DNA of 64,000 bases from positions 4,931-68,930 of the forward strand of contig JARGFA010000007.1 in NCBI GenBank assembly GCA_038397965.1, given 5' to 3'. This stretch comes from Treponema sp038397965 (lineage in GTDB: Bacteria > Spirochaetota > Spirochaetia > Treponematales > Treponemataceae). The translations under genes and the position numbers were made by a program. Numbering within the stretch: the first letter of the stretch is position 1; each line of letters opens with the position of its first letter. Shown in pieces: positions 25,334-34,511 of this stretch. The notes beneath the pieces were generated by a model. That model was not told the origin of the DNA. It saw only the letters and a program-made list of their open reading frames with translations, and ran no database searches.

Positions 25334-26886
25334 TCCGTCCCGCCTTCCGCCAAGATACGGGCGGCAACCTCCCGCATTGCATCGGCGACAATCTTTTTAA
25401 TTTCAGCCCCGCCGGCCTTTACCTCAGCAAGGTCTCCGGAGCTGCCGGTTCCCTTATTTGCTTCAAGTAAAAAGCTTAAACCGTCGAAGAGGTTTGTCAG
25501 ACGGCCGAGGAATAAACTTCCCTTCCCGATAATCATTGCGCGGCGCAGCGTTCCCTCAAGCATATCACGGCGGGCATGACCGATAAAAGGCACACCCGAA
25601 GGAATATGTCCCTGCGTCGGCGCAAAGCCTTCAACCCCATACCGCTTGACAAAATCAGGCAGCTGACTGCGCTCAAGCTGCCCCTTCATGACGGCAAGCG
25701 CACCAATCATCTTCGTATTCGATTCAGGTACATTGCCGGCACCGGCAGGGGCGGTAATTTCATGATTTTGCAGTTCTGCAGAGTATTTTTCAACCTCGGT
25801 AATCTTCATACCGGCGCGCTGTAAGGGATCATAAATCAATGCCGTCATAACGGCCTGCGGTGAAGACCCGGAGGAAATTGCGTGTTTTCCGATAACTTCG
25901 GTGTTTATCACAGGATTCACCCCGTCATCCTCGCCGATCACAAGGGCAAAACCGGCAATCATATCCTCCAACAGCGGCATATCTTTTTTAACGTGATCCT
26001 TTCCGTTCATACCGAGTTTTGGAACCGACCCGCCTGCAACCACCAGTACCTGCTTAAAAATACCCGCGCGCACCAAAGCGGCGGCATTTACCGCTGCATG
26101 AACCGGAGCAGCACAAAATCCGCGTATATCACAGCCGGAGGCATTAGGACAACCCGCTTTTTCGCCAAGCGCCTTTGCAATGTTTCCGCCGCCGCGCTGA
26201 TTCACATCGCCTGCCGCTTCTTCCGAACATTCGATAATATAATCAATTCCCTCGGCATATATTCCTTCACAAGCAGTAACATACCATGCGGAAAGAATGC
26301 CGCTTGCCTTTACCGCAAGGTTTTCCAGCATAATATGAGCGTTCAAGTTTGGATCGGTTTCATGTGCCTGTTTTACGCAGCCGAGCAGCACATCGTTATC
26401 ATAAAGCCCTTCTGCAGCACCGCTTGCAATAAGCGCTTCGATTTCTTGCTGACTGCGCCCTTCTCCAAGAGAGGGCACCTTATCTTTCATAACCGGATGG
26501 GCTTTGATGAGCGCTGCCGCTTCTTCCGTAAATACTTCGGTAAGATAGACCAGATCAAAGGAATCTGCATACTTCATAAGAATATAAAACTCTTTTTGAG
26601 TCATAATTTCACCGAAGGGGCCGAACCGGCAGGCGTTCTCAGTTCCTTCGAACCACGGTTCCGGTATTCCGGATAATTCTTCCGGTTTCTTGTTACCGAT
26701 ATAAACCTGATTGGGAGGATAGCTGACCGCCTGTTCAAAACTCCGCAGATGTGCGGAAACCGCGGCGAGATACGGATCGGTAGGGTCTTTTAGACGGGCT
26801 GCAGATTGGGTTGAACCGCAGCGTTTTAAGAGATCGGGACTGTGTGCAAGAATATAGCTTGCTCCCTTAATAACTGCATTTTTCAT
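25330..26886 (-). CDS. grdC: Glycine/sarcosine/betaine reductase component C, subunit beta
   Basis: About 518 residues from ATG at 26886; the longer frame would need a TTG four codons earlier, which overlaps a TTGAGG ribosome site and is rejected. The fold is thiolase/KAS-III-like, with SGCDIRGFCAAPVHAAVNAAA carrying the probable nucleophile Cys, and GNVPESNTKMIGALAVMKG. Works with GrdD in releasing acetyl phosphate. Upstream lie two hairpins (26925-27002) and no further grd gene, so this two-gene unit seems to be transcribed alone, separated from grdA/B/E. Confidence 0.9.
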   Translation of the reverse strand: MKNAVIKGASYILAHSPDLLKRCGSTQSAARLKDPTDPYLAAVSAHLRSFEQAVSYPPNQVYIGNKKPEELSGIPEPWFEGTENACRFGPFGEIMTQKEFYILMKYADSFDLVYLTEVFTEEAAALIKAHPVMKDKVPSLGEGRSQQEIEALIASGAAEGLYDNDVLLGCVKQAHETDPNLNAHIMLENLAVKASGILSAWYVTACEGIYAEGIDYIIECSEEAAGDVNQRGGGNIAKALGEKAGCPNASGCDIRGFCAAPVHAAVNAAALVRAGIFKQVLVVAGGSVPKLGMNGKDHVKKDMPLLEDMIAGFALVIGEDDGVNPVINTEVIGKHAISSGSSPQAVMTALIYDPLQRAGMKITEVEKYSAELQNHEITAPAGAGNVPESNTKMIGALAVMKGQLERSQLPDFVKRYGVEGFAPTQGHIPSGVPFIGHARRDMLEGTLRRAMIIGKGSLFLGRLTNLFDGLSFLLEANKGTGSSGDLAEVKAGGAEIKKIVADAMREVAARILAEGGTE

Positions 26887-26924
26887 AGTGTGCCTCAATG
26901 CAAGTAGTGATAGAGCATATTTGA

Positions 26925-27002
26925 CCTGTTCCGAAACGGAAGTTTCCGAACAGGTTTAATGGGCATCTCTAAAAACCTCAGTTTTTAGAGATGCCCATTA
27001 AA
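26925..27002. repeat. Two adjacent hairpins upstream of grdC
   Basis: 26925-26954: CCTGTTC-CGAAAC arms around GGAA, one mismatch. 26955-27002: a perfect 22-base stem with loop CTCA (TTTAATGGGCATCTCT ... ). The core CTCTAAAAAC-CNCA-GTTTTTAGAG recurs at 40696-40727. A half-copy of the first one (ACGGAAGTTTCGGAACAG) lies at 8425-8442. On the plus strand neither is followed by a T-run; on the minus strand they would lie in the grdC promoter or leader region. Confidence 0.7.
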
Positions 27003-27017
27003 CGGATAACAAAAATA

Positions 27018-27054
27018 AGGCTGTCCCGGCAACCGCGTAGGTTCGGGACAGCCT
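27018..27054 (-). terminator. Terminator of the V-type ATPase operon
   Basis: AGGCTGTCCCG (27018-27028) pairs with CGGGACAGCCT (27044-27054); on the minus strand TTATTTTTG follows. It lies 38 bases after the stop codon of the K subunit gene, the last gene of the operon. Confidence 0.8.
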
Positions 27055-27091
27055 GAACACAGTTTTTAAATGGAAGGCAGGAAAATGCCGT

Positions 27092-27514
27092 TTAGCAGTT
27101 AATCAAACCGAAAACCATAACAAACAAAGCTACGGTTTCGCAAAGACCGACAACGGTGATGTACTGTCCAAAACCTTTTCCCGTTTCAGCCAAGGCATCC
27201 GAACCTGAGGCTGCTGCCTTTCCCTGTGCAATCGCGGAAGCTGCAATACCCAGACCGCAGGCAATACCGACACCCAATAAGAACCACGGATCCGCCTGTG
27301 AGGTAAGCATTTTATTCATCAGCAAGAAGCCGTAAATAGTCTGCGTAAGGGGTGCGCCGGCAAAGGCTAAAAGGATGAAGGGGGCGGGCTTGTTGTTTAA
27401 ATAGCACCGCTTCCATGCTCCGATTGTTCCCTGTCCTGCAATAGCAAGTCCTAACGCCGATCCGAATGCCGAAACTCCGAGTGCAGCTGCTGCACCAAAC
27501 ATACCAAAACTCAT
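27092..27514 (-). CDS. atpK: V-type ATP synthase subunit K (proteolipid ring)
   Basis: 140 residues, four membrane helices in two c-like hairpins, starting FGMFGAAAALGVSAFGSALG LAIAG. The ion-binding carboxylate is visible in the second hairpin, in VVGLCETVALFVMVFGL (Glu near residue 128); the first hairpin has no acidic residue at the matching place (QTIYGFLL), as in other V-type rings with one site per four helices. Last gene of the operon, separated by a 109-base gap with a hairpin from subunit I, consistent with separate tuning of this high-copy subunit. Sodium or proton use cannot be decided by eye. Confidence 0.92.
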   Translation of the reverse strand: MSFGMFGAAAALGVSAFGSALGLAIAGQGTIGAWKRCYLNNKPAPFILLAFAGAPLTQTIYGFLLMNKMLTSQADPWFLLGVGIACGLGIAASAIAQGKAAASGSDALAETGKGFGQYITVVGLCETVALFVMVFGLINC

Positions 27515-27585
27515 TGAAATCCTCCAAGTTGTATAATCTACATATAGTAAGAATGCACTAAAGCTTTTTTAGACATTCCCGTCAA

Positions 27586-27617
27586 TCAAGGAATATACCT
27601 TAAAGGTTATTCCTTGA
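27586..27617. other. Intercistronic hairpin between subunit I and subunit K genes
   Basis: TCAAGGAATA (27586-27595) pairs with TATTCCTTGA (27608-27617); the inner bases ACCTT/AAGGT also pair, giving a long nearly perfect stem. No T-run follows on either strand. It probably protects or processes mRNA around the K cistron instead of ending transcription. Confidence 0.6.
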
Positions 27618-27623
27618 ACTACC

Positions 27624-29483
27624 CTATTCACTAAAAGGTTCATATTTGAACCCTGCCCACGTTAAACCGACATGGTTTGAAAACTCCAAGGTATTTAACC
27701 GTACACCGTGTACGATAACCGAAAGGACATTCATAATGTAGTTTAATCCGTGACCGAAGAATAAGAGCAGCACTCCTAAAAAGATTAGGAAACTGCCGAG
27801 CGCAGGCCCTGCCATTTGGTTGACTGTCGCACTGATTGCGGAACCCGCAAGTCCGACCGCCCAGAGCCGGATATAGCTCATGATATCCGCAAAGACGTTT
27901 ACTACTCCTAAAAACATGGTGATGATGTTTTTAAGACTTTCTACAATACTCTGCCCGATACCGGTCTGATAATTGGAAAAAATGAAATTTAATGCAAAGC
28001 CGCCGCCGACGGCAATCAGCACCGTTTGGTTAATCTGATACCGCTCGCTGCTGACTACAAGGCTTAATACAACCACATACATCCCGCAAAGCATTGCGAT
28101 GGAACCGACGTGGCCTAAAAGCTGCGGAGAGCGGATATTGCGGATAATCGAAATAATATGTCCGATTGAAAGCTGCAATAACCCGAGCGTAAAACAGAAC
28201 TGCATTAAATTTGCATTTCTAATGCTTTCTTCGGTAATGTTCGAAATGGCGGGAATGGATAGCCCTTTCAGCCATTCGGGAACATACTCAACCGGCATCC
28301 CGAACCAGTTACAGACCATCGTACCCCACACGACGGTAAGCACACCGAGGTACAAGAACATCTGCATCGCAAGCGGTGCCGGTTTGCCCTGCGAACGGGC
28401 CTTTCCAATGCCGAAGATCGAGAGAATAACCAGAATGGCACCGTAACCCGCATCACCGAAGATCATTGCAAAGAAGATACCGAAGAACAGCAGGAACCAG
28501 AGCGAAATATCCGGTTCGCGGTAGCCCGGCACCGTGCCGAGGAAGTCCGTTAAGGGGGTCAGCAGCTGCACAAAGCGGTTATGCCGCAGTGCGGTCGGCA
28601 CGAGATCTTCTTCGGAAGGATCGTCGGAAATAAATGCCCAGCCGTTTGCCTTTGCAAGTCCGGCAAAATCGGCGTGTTTTTCCGCAAGTACATAGCCTGA
28701 AAGACGGGCAAGTTTTATCTCTTTTTCAGCCCCGCTATCGGAAAGCGGAATGTTCAGCATTCCGGCATGGACGGTTTCAAATTCGATCTCTTTTGCGAGT
28801 TTTGCTATTTCCGTTTTTAACGCCGGAAGATACTCCGCCTGTGCACCGATTTTTTGCCGGTACGAGGGTAACAGGGTTTGCAGCCGCTTCAGCTCCTCCC
28901 CCATTACGGAAACCGAGCATTCCGGTAAAGTCAAGGCGCGGAAATCGGGCGGAAGGTCTTGCGGCAACCCTTCACTGTCCGCCCAGATTGCAAAGCGGAC
29001 GGTTTTCTTACCGCCTGCAAGCCGGACGGTTTTTACCGTTTCCGGCAGAGCTGCGTAAGATTTTTCCGAAAGTTCACCTGCCGTTAGATAGATTCCTTTT
29101 TCCGCAAGAGCGCGGATTGCGGCAGGGTCAAAGTTTCCCCATGAGGTGTATGTTTCGATGTCGCCGGTCAGCTTTGTAATGGCTGCAAGCGTATCCGCCT
29201 GTCCGGTTTTAAGCTCTAAAACCTCATCTACCACGGTATACAGCTGTTCACGGCTGCATTCAGCTGCCGCGCTGCCCTTCTTTGCTTTTTTGGGCTGTGC
29301 TTCCGCTATAAGCGATTCGGCTTGCAGCAGCTTTGCATGAATCCCCTGCAATTCGCTCAGCGTTTCACTTGAAGCGGCTTCTTTTTCGATATGCACCGCA
29401 CCGAAGTTCCGCAGGGTTTTAAGCGCCGCTTTTTTTTCGGAATCCAAAACAAGGAGTGTCAATTTTTTCATCGGTAAAATCAT
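27624..29483 (-). CDS. atpI: V-type ATP synthase subunit I (a-subunit)
   Basis: 619 residues. The N-terminal cytoplasmic half (1-320) is helical with coiled-coil character and carries the MKKLTLLVLDSEKKAALKTL opening; the C-terminal half has seven or eight membrane helices. The essential arginine for ion translocation lies in the penultimate helices (SYIRLWAVGLAGSAISATVN near residue 535), followed by FGHGLNYIMNVLSVIVHGVRLNTLEFSNHVG. This is the stator channel opposite the K ring. It begins inside the end of the D gene (ATGA-type overlap at 29480-29483). Confidence 0.93.
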   Translation of the reverse strand: MILPMKKLTLLVLDSEKKAALKTLRNFGAVHIEKEAASSETLSELQGIHAKLLQAESLIAEAQPKKAKKGSAAAECSREQLYTVVDEVLELKTGQADTLAAITKLTGDIETYTSWGNFDPAAIRALAEKGIYLTAGELSEKSYAALPETVKTVRLAGGKKTVRFAIWADSEGLPQDLPPDFRALTLPECSVSVMGEELKRLQTLLPSYRQKIGAQAEYLPALKTEIAKLAKEIEFETVHAGMLNIPLSDSGAEKEIKLARLSGYVLAEKHADFAGLAKANGWAFISDDPSEEDLVPTALRHNRFVQLLTPLTDFLGTVPGYREPDISLWFLLFFGIFFAMIFGDAGYGAILVILSIFGIGKARSQGKPAPLAMQMFLYLGVLTVVWGTMVCNWFGMPVEYVPEWLKGLSIPAISNITEESIRNANLMQFCFTLGLLQLSIGHIISIIRNIRSPQLLGHVGSIAMLCGMYVVVLSLVVSSERYQINQTVLIAVGGGFALNFIFSNYQTGIGQSIVESLKNIITMFLGVVNVFADIMSYIRLWAVGLAGSAISATVNQMAGPALGSFLIFLGVLLLFFGHGLNYIMNVLSVIVHGVRLNTLEFSNHVGLTWAGFKYEPFSE

Positions 29484-30109
29484 CCTGATACCTCCTCATC
29501 CTCAACCGGAGCGGATTTTTCCAAATTCTTCTTTGAAATTTTTCCGCGTACTACCGCCGCTACCTGCTGATCACCTAAATACACGGTGATTTTTTTAATA
29601 TTCCGTTTGGTTTCCGGTATTTTTACCTTTTCAAACAGGTTGACGCGCTGAGTTGTCGTGCGCAATTCAGTATTGAGCCGCATCACCTGTTCGTCAAGGA
29701 CGCGGGCTTCCAAGTCAAGGGACAAAACCCGCTCCATCCGGTCGCAGGCAGTGTCCAGCCAAAGCGGCGCAGTGTATAAATCATAGCGGCTGCGTTCAAA
29801 ATCGGCACCGGAAAAAACCGGTATGGAAACACCGGCTATATTTCCCGTTGAAGTGCGGACATCTTTTACCTTTAGGATTTCGGGCGTAAAGACCTCCGTT
29901 TCTCCGAAAACTGCAATCCACTGCTCAAATTCCTTATGAAGCGCATCACGGCTGAGGCGTACCTCTTTGGCACGCGCTTCAATAGTGCGGATTTCAGTTT
30001 GCAGCTGCTGTTTTTTAAGCTGTAAAGTCGGCAAGTAACGCTGGAACATTTTCAGCGATTCTTTTTGATTTTTCAGCTCATTTTTTGTCAGTTTAATCGC
30101 CATTGCCAA
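29480..30109 (-). CDS. atpD: V-type ATP synthase subunit D (central stalk)
   Basis: 209 residues, long N- and C-terminal helices of the central rotor shaft (AIKLTKNELKNQKESLKMFQ; LNTELRTTTQRVNLFEKVKI PETKRNIKKI). The KLTKNELK opening is diagnostic of the family. It connects the A3B3 head with the membrane ring. A four-base gap separates it from the B gene and its end overlaps the I gene. No separate F or C subunit gene sits next to it. Confidence 0.93.
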   Translation of the reverse strand: MAMAIKLTKNELKNQKESLKMFQRYLPTLQLKKQQLQTEIRTIEARAKEVRLSRDALHKEFEQWIAVFGETEVFTPEILKVKDVRTSTGNIAGVSIPVFSGADFERSRYDLYTAPLWLDTACDRMERVLSLDLEARVLDEQVMRLNTELRTTTQRVNLFEKVKIPETKRNIKKITVYLGDQQVAAVVRGKISKKNLEKSAPVEDEEVSG

Positions 30110-30112
30110 TCC

Positions 30113-31408
30113 TTATTTTGCAGGCCAGAAGGCTTTAATCAGATCAGACTTAATGCCGGTTTCTTCCGGTGTAAAACAGGAAGAAAGAATTTTCCACCCG
30201 TTGTCGAGCGCTTCTTCAAGCGGAATATTTACCGACAAATCCATCATGCGGGCTTCAAAGAGTTCACCGTATTTGAGCAGCTTGCCGTCCCATTCACTCA
30301 TCATAAAGCCCATTGATTTTTTCTCTAATGTGTCCTTATAAGCGGCATAAAGCTTGATCATGTTGTCCATCAGCGCACGGTGATCGTCGCGGGTTTTGCC
30401 GTTGACGTTTTGCTTGAGACGGGAAAGGCTTCCGAAGGGTTCAATACGGCCGTGCTTGAGGTAGAACTGACCTTCGGTGATATATCCGGTGTTGTCCGGT
30501 ACGGGGTGTGTTACGTCGTCGCCCGGCATAGTGGTAACGGCAAGGACGGTTACGGAACCTGCATCGTCAAAGTCTACGGCTTTTTCGTAGCGCGCGGCAA
30601 GCTGGCTATATAAGTCGCCCGGATAACCGCGGTTTGACGGAACCTGCTCCTGCGTAATGGCAATTTCTTTCATTGCGTCGGCAAAGTTGGTCATATCGGT
30701 TAAAAGAACCAACACGTCCTTGCCCTTAATGGCGAACTGTTCGCCAACTGCCAAACACATATCGGGGATCATCAAGCATTCTACCGTCGGGTCGGCGGCG
30801 GTATGAACGAACATAACCGTGCGGCTCAAGGCGCCCGCTTCTTCGAGGGTATCTTTAAAATAGAGGTAGTCGTCGTATTTTAACCCCATGCCGCCGAGGA
30901 CAATAACATCAACTTCCGCCTGCATTGCAATACGGGCGAGCAGTTCGTTGTAGGGTTCACCGGAGCTTGAGAAAATCGGCAGTTTCTGCGAAACCACGAG
31001 GGTGTTGAATACGTCGATCATCGGAATACCGGTTCTGATCATCCGGCGTGCCATAATACGCTTTGCCGGATTAACGGAGGGGCCGCCGATCTGCACCATA
31101 TTGTCCTTTAATGCAGGGCCTTGGTCGCGCGGGTCGCCTGAACCGTTAAAGATGCGGCCGAGTAAGTCATCGGAAAAGTTGACCTGCATTTCCCGTCCGA
31201 GGAATCGTACTTCATCACCGGTAGAAACACCGCGGCCGCCTGCAAAAACTTGCAGCGAAACGATGTCGCCGTCCAGCTTGTTGACTTCGGCCAAGGAGGT
31301 GCCGAAACTTGTCTGTACCTGCGCAAGTTCTCCATAGCACACATCTTGAGCTTTGACGGTTATAACCGAACCGTTAATAGATTCAATTTTACTGTACACT
31401 TTCTTCAT
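30113..31408 (-). CDS. atpB: V-type ATP synthase subunit B
   Basis: 431 residues; non-catalytic nucleotide subunit with FSDDLLGRIFNGSGDPRDQGP, RTGIPMIDVFNTLVVSQKLP IFSSSG in place of a P-loop, and EIAITQEQVPSNRGYPGDLY SQLAARYEKA. Normal length for spirochaetal/archaeal-type B subunits. The ATG at 31408 lies 20 bases within the A gene, a strong overlap that suggests coupled translation. Confidence 0.95.
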   Translation of the reverse strand: MKKVYSKIESINGSVITVKAQDVCYGELAQVQTSFGTSLAEVNKLDGDIVSLQVFAGGRGVSTGDEVRFLGREMQVNFSDDLLGRIFNGSGDPRDQGPALKDNMVQIGGPSVNPAKRIMARRMIRTGIPMIDVFNTLVVSQKLPIFSSSGEPYNELLARIAMQAEVDVIVLGGMGLKYDDYLYFKDTLEEAGALSRTVMFVHTAADPTVECLMIPDMCLAVGEQFAIKGKDVLVLLTDMTNFADAMKEIAITQEQVPSNRGYPGDLYSQLAARYEKAVDFDDAGSVTVLAVTTMPGDDVTHPVPDNTGYITEGQFYLKHGRIEPFGSLSRLKQNVNGKTRDDHRALMDNMIKLYAAYKDTLEKKSMGFMMSEWDGKLLKYGELFEARMMDLSVNIPLEEALDNGWKILSSCFTPEETGIKSDLIKAFWPAK

Positions 31409-33182
31409 GGAGTGCCTCCGCTTCTTTTATGAGTTTTGCCGCTTTTTCATCAAGACCGCTCGATTTTTCCGAAAGAGCGCCGGTAATAGCCGCCTCGTGC
31501 TGTTTAAATTCGGGAGATTCCCAAACAGAGTAGTTATAGTCAATAAATGAAAGGCGCAGTTTATTAAAGTACGCACGGGCTTCATCCTTTGTGTTAAAGG
31601 AGAATTGTGCCCCCAATATGCGCAGAATAAGGGCATAAATGTGGCGCTGCCGCTCTACGGAAACCGCATTGTCTACGGAATCGAATGAGTTTTGCTGGAG
31701 GTAAACCGCATCCAAGAAGTCGCCTTTGAGGTAGACGATAAAGTCTTCCATACTGGTACCTTCTTCGCCGACAACCTTCATCATCTGTTCCACTTCGGTG
31801 CCGCGGCGGAGCATTTTCCGTCCGTAGTCAACCTGTGCAGGGGTTAATACGCTCGGATATTTTGACCATGAATCGAGCGGGTGAATTGCCGGATACTTAC
31901 GGGCATCGGAACGTTCGCGGGAAAGACCGTGGAAGGCACCGACAACCTTTAAGGTAGCCTGTGTTACCGGCTCTTCAAAGTTACCGCCTGCCGGAGAAAC
32001 CGTACCGCCGATGGTTACCGAACCCTTGCTGCCGTCCTTTAAGCGGACGATACCGGCGCGTTCATAGAATGCCGCAATGTAGGATTCCAAATAGGCGGGG
32101 AAGGCTTCTTCACCGGGAATTTCTTCCAAGCGGCCGGACATTTCGCGCAGGGCCTGTGCCCAGCGGCTGGTGGAGTCCGCTAAGAGGAGAACGTCCAGCC
32201 CCATCTGGCGGTAATATTCCGCAAGCGTAACGCCGGTATATACGGAGGCTTCGCGCGCCGCAACCGGCATGGATGAGGTATTACAAATAATAACCGTCCG
32301 TTCCATCAGAGAGCGTCCCGTGCGGGGGTCGGTTAATTCGGGGAATTCTTTTAATGTTTCAACAACTTCACCGGCGCGCTCACCGCAGGCAGCAATAATA
32401 ACAATATCAACCTCGGCGTTACGGCTGGTTGAATGCTGTAAAACGGTTTTTCCGGCACCGAATGGCCCCGGAATACAGTAGGTTCCGCCCTTAGCAACCG
32501 GGAAAAAGGTGTCCATAGTACGCATCTTGGTTACTAAGGTTTCGGAGGGCTTGAGCCGTTCGGCATAGCAGTCGATGGGGCGTTTAACCGGCCAGCGGAA
32601 GCTCATTGTCAGCGGATGAGTATTTCCGCGCTCATCGGTAACTTCTGCAATGGTTTCGCGTACCGTGTACTGTCCTGCCGGTTTAATGGAAGAAAGCGTA
32701 TAGGTGCCGTACATCCCGAAGGGGAGCATAATGCGGTGAGTAAAGTTTCCTTCCGGTACGGTACCGAGTACATCGCCGCGTACCAGTTTGTCGCCTACCT
32801 GAGCCACCGGTGTAAAATCCCACTGGGTTTCGGTTGAAAGCGCATCCAGATAGATACCGCGCTCCAAAAAGTAACCGGCCTTTTCCGCAAGGTCGGGAAG
32901 CGGGTTTTGCAAACCGTCGTACACCATTCCAAGCAGTCCCGGCCCAAGCTCTACCGATAAAAGGTCTCCGGTAAATTCAACCGTATCTCCTACACGGATG
33001 CCCTTGGTTATTTCAAAAACCTGCATTTGCGCGACGGAACCGCGTATACGGATGATTTCGCTTTTTAATTTTTGTTCGCCGACACGGACGTAGCCAACCT
33101 CGTTTAACGTAACAAGCCCGTCAAACTCAACGCTGACCATATTCCCGTTAATACCGACTACTTTTCCTTTCGTTCCTATCAT
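31389..33182 (-). CDS. atpA: V-type ATP synthase catalytic subunit A
   Basis: 597 residues with the P-loop GPFGAGKTVLQHSTSRNAEV near residue 235, the catalytic Glu segment IAACGERAGEVVETLKEFPE, and the V-type insertion domain at about 110-200 (VGDKLVRGDVLGTVPEGNF). ADSTSRWAQALREMSGRLEE IPGEEAFPAY is also standard. It hydrolyses or makes ATP coupled to ion flow. It overlaps the DUF2764 gene by four bases (ATGA). Confidence 0.97.
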   Translation of the reverse strand: MIGTKGKVVGINGNMVSVEFDGLVTLNEVGYVRVGEQKLKSEIIRIRGSVAQMQVFEITKGIRVGDTVEFTGDLLSVELGPGLLGMVYDGLQNPLPDLAEKAGYFLERGIYLDALSTETQWDFTPVAQVGDKLVRGDVLGTVPEGNFTHRIMLPFGMYGTYTLSSIKPAGQYTVRETIAEVTDERGNTHPLTMSFRWPVKRPIDCYAERLKPSETLVTKMRTMDTFFPVAKGGTYCIPGPFGAGKTVLQHSTSRNAEVDIVIIAACGERAGEVVETLKEFPELTDPRTGRSLMERTVIICNTSSMPVAAREASVYTGVTLAEYYRQMGLDVLLLADSTSRWAQALREMSGRLEEIPGEEAFPAYLESYIAAFYERAGIVRLKDGSKGSVTIGGTVSPAGGNFEEPVTQATLKVVGAFHGLSRERSDARKYPAIHPLDSWSKYPSVLTPAQVDYGRKMLRRGTEVEQMMKVVGEEGTSMEDFIVYLKGDFLDAVYLQQNSFDSVDNAVSVERQRHIYALILRILGAQFSFNTKDEARAYFNKLRLSFIDYNYSVWESPEFKQHEAAITGALSEKSSGLDEKAAKLIKEAEALHEESVQ

Positions 33183-33724
33183 ATCTTTTCTCCGAGAATT
33201 TGTGTGTAAATTGAGTGATATTCTGTGCGGCCGGTTTCCATCTTGAATTTTGAAGCCCGTTCGCTCAATAGTAATACAATTCCATAGCCGAAAACCGCTT
33301 CGCTGTCAAAATAATGCAGCTTCCGCAGCTGTTCTGCCGCCGTCAAACGTGCATTCAATAAATACCGTTCCGCTGCAAGCGGGTCGTCAATATTTGAAAC
33401 CGCACGTACAATAGCACCGATGTCAAAAGCGGAAGCCGGCGCATCGGAAAGAGGCGGCTGAACTTCACGCTTCAATTTTGCAGCACGCATCTGTTCGAGT
33501 GCGCTACGCAGCTCCCGTTCAAAGGCACACCACTCATTTACCAGTACGGAAGAAGTACGGACAGCGGTGCGGGGAGGCGCAAGCGTGATCTGTTCCAGCA
33601 CTGCGGCATCTTTCGCCGTTAAAAAGCGAAGGGCAATCTCCTTAAACCGGGCATACTCAAGCGGCGGATCGGTGTTCGGCATAATTGAAGGCAGCTGTGC
33701 CATCAAATAATAGTATGAAGCCAC
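33179..33724 (-). CDS. DUF2764-type V-ATPase-associated protein
   Basis: 181 residues beginning MASYYYLMAQLPSIMPNTDP PLEY, the pattern of the DUF2764 family found between E and A genes in spirochaete and Bacteroidetes V-ATPase operons. All-helical; its position, where other operons have subunit C, suggests it takes the place of subunit C as connector of head and stator, and this is inference. It lies four bases from atpE and overlaps atpA. Confidence 0.8.
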   Translation of the reverse strand: MASYYYLMAQLPSIMPNTDPPLEYARFKEIALRFLTAKDAAVLEQITLAPPRTAVRTSSVLVNEWCAFERELRSALEQMRAAKLKREVQPPLSDAPASAFDIGAIVRAVSNIDDPLAAERYLLNARLTAAEQLRKLHYFDSEAVFGYGIVLLLSERASKFKMETGRTEYHSIYTQILGEKI

Positions 33725-33727
33725 TCC

Positions 33728-34348
33728 CTATAACTCCTTTACCGCATCCTTTAACAAACAGCCTGCCCGTGAACTGATATACGCCGAAAATAAGTCGGCA
33801 ACCGCTTCCGCAGAAAAGTCATAATACGCAGAGCCGTCTTTTATTCCGATTCTAAATCCGCCTGCAAGCTGCGCGTCGGATTTTACCTCGATTCCTTTTT
33901 CTACTTCGTTCTTAAATGCTGCCAGCAGCGAATCTTCCAGTTTTTTTGCATCGGCAGGAGAAAGTATGACGGATACATCAGCTTCGTGTGCCTTCATCCA
34001 GCCCTTCACCGCTTCGGGGATAAGGGTCTTTAATACATCACTGTTATATGCGGAACCGGTTTCCGTTTTAATAAGCGCATCAAGAGCATTGGTTACCCCT
34101 TCTCTAAAAGCGATGAGCGCATTGCGGCAGGCCTGTTTAACAGCAGCCTCCGAAGCATGGGTAAAGCGTTCAGCTTCGGTTTCGGCTTTTTTCAGTACTG
34201 TTTCAGCTTCCTTTTCCGCACCTTCAATGATGGTTTTTGCCCGTTTTTCCGCTTCGGCAATAATCCCCGCAGCTTGCTGTTCAGCAGAAGCAATACCATC
34301 CTGCTTGATTTTTTCAACAAGATCCTGTAATTGAACTTCCATAATCAT
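33728..34348 (-). CDS. atpE: V-type ATP synthase subunit E (peripheral stalk)
   Basis: 206 residues; the N-terminal 90 form an Ala/Glu/Lys-rich coiled coil (AEQQAAGIIAEAEKRAKTII EGAEKEAETVLKKAE), the C-terminal part is the globular E head domain. It should hold the stator to the A3B3 head. First gene of the operon, which then reads E, DUF2764, A, B, D, I, K. An AGGTGA ribosome site precedes the ATG. No separate G/H-subunit partner gene is present in the operon. Confidence 0.9.
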   Translation of the reverse strand: MIMEVQLQDLVEKIKQDGIASAEQQAAGIIAEAEKRAKTIIEGAEKEAETVLKKAETEAERFTHASEAAVKQACRNALIAFREGVTNALDALIKTETGSAYNSDVLKTLIPEAVKGWMKAHEADVSVILSPADAKKLEDSLLAAFKNEVEKGIEVKSDAQLAGGFRIGIKDGSAYYDFSAEAVADLFSAYISSRAGCLLKDAVKEL

Positions 34349-34511
34349 CTCACCTCTCTCGTAAAGTTATTCAGGACAGCTTAGCACAAGATTTATTAAG
34401 CCGCCTTCATTAATAGAACACCTCCAAAAACCGTTGTATTTTAACAAAGGCGCTCTTGACTGTTATCCTTCAATAATAATGTACTGCTTTGCCGGCAGAA
34501 AGCACTTCTCA

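Noticed and set aside
28634..29179. Plus-strand 181-codon frame
   Set aside because: Antisense shadow of the V-ATPase I gene; arginine/proline-rich nonsense composition.
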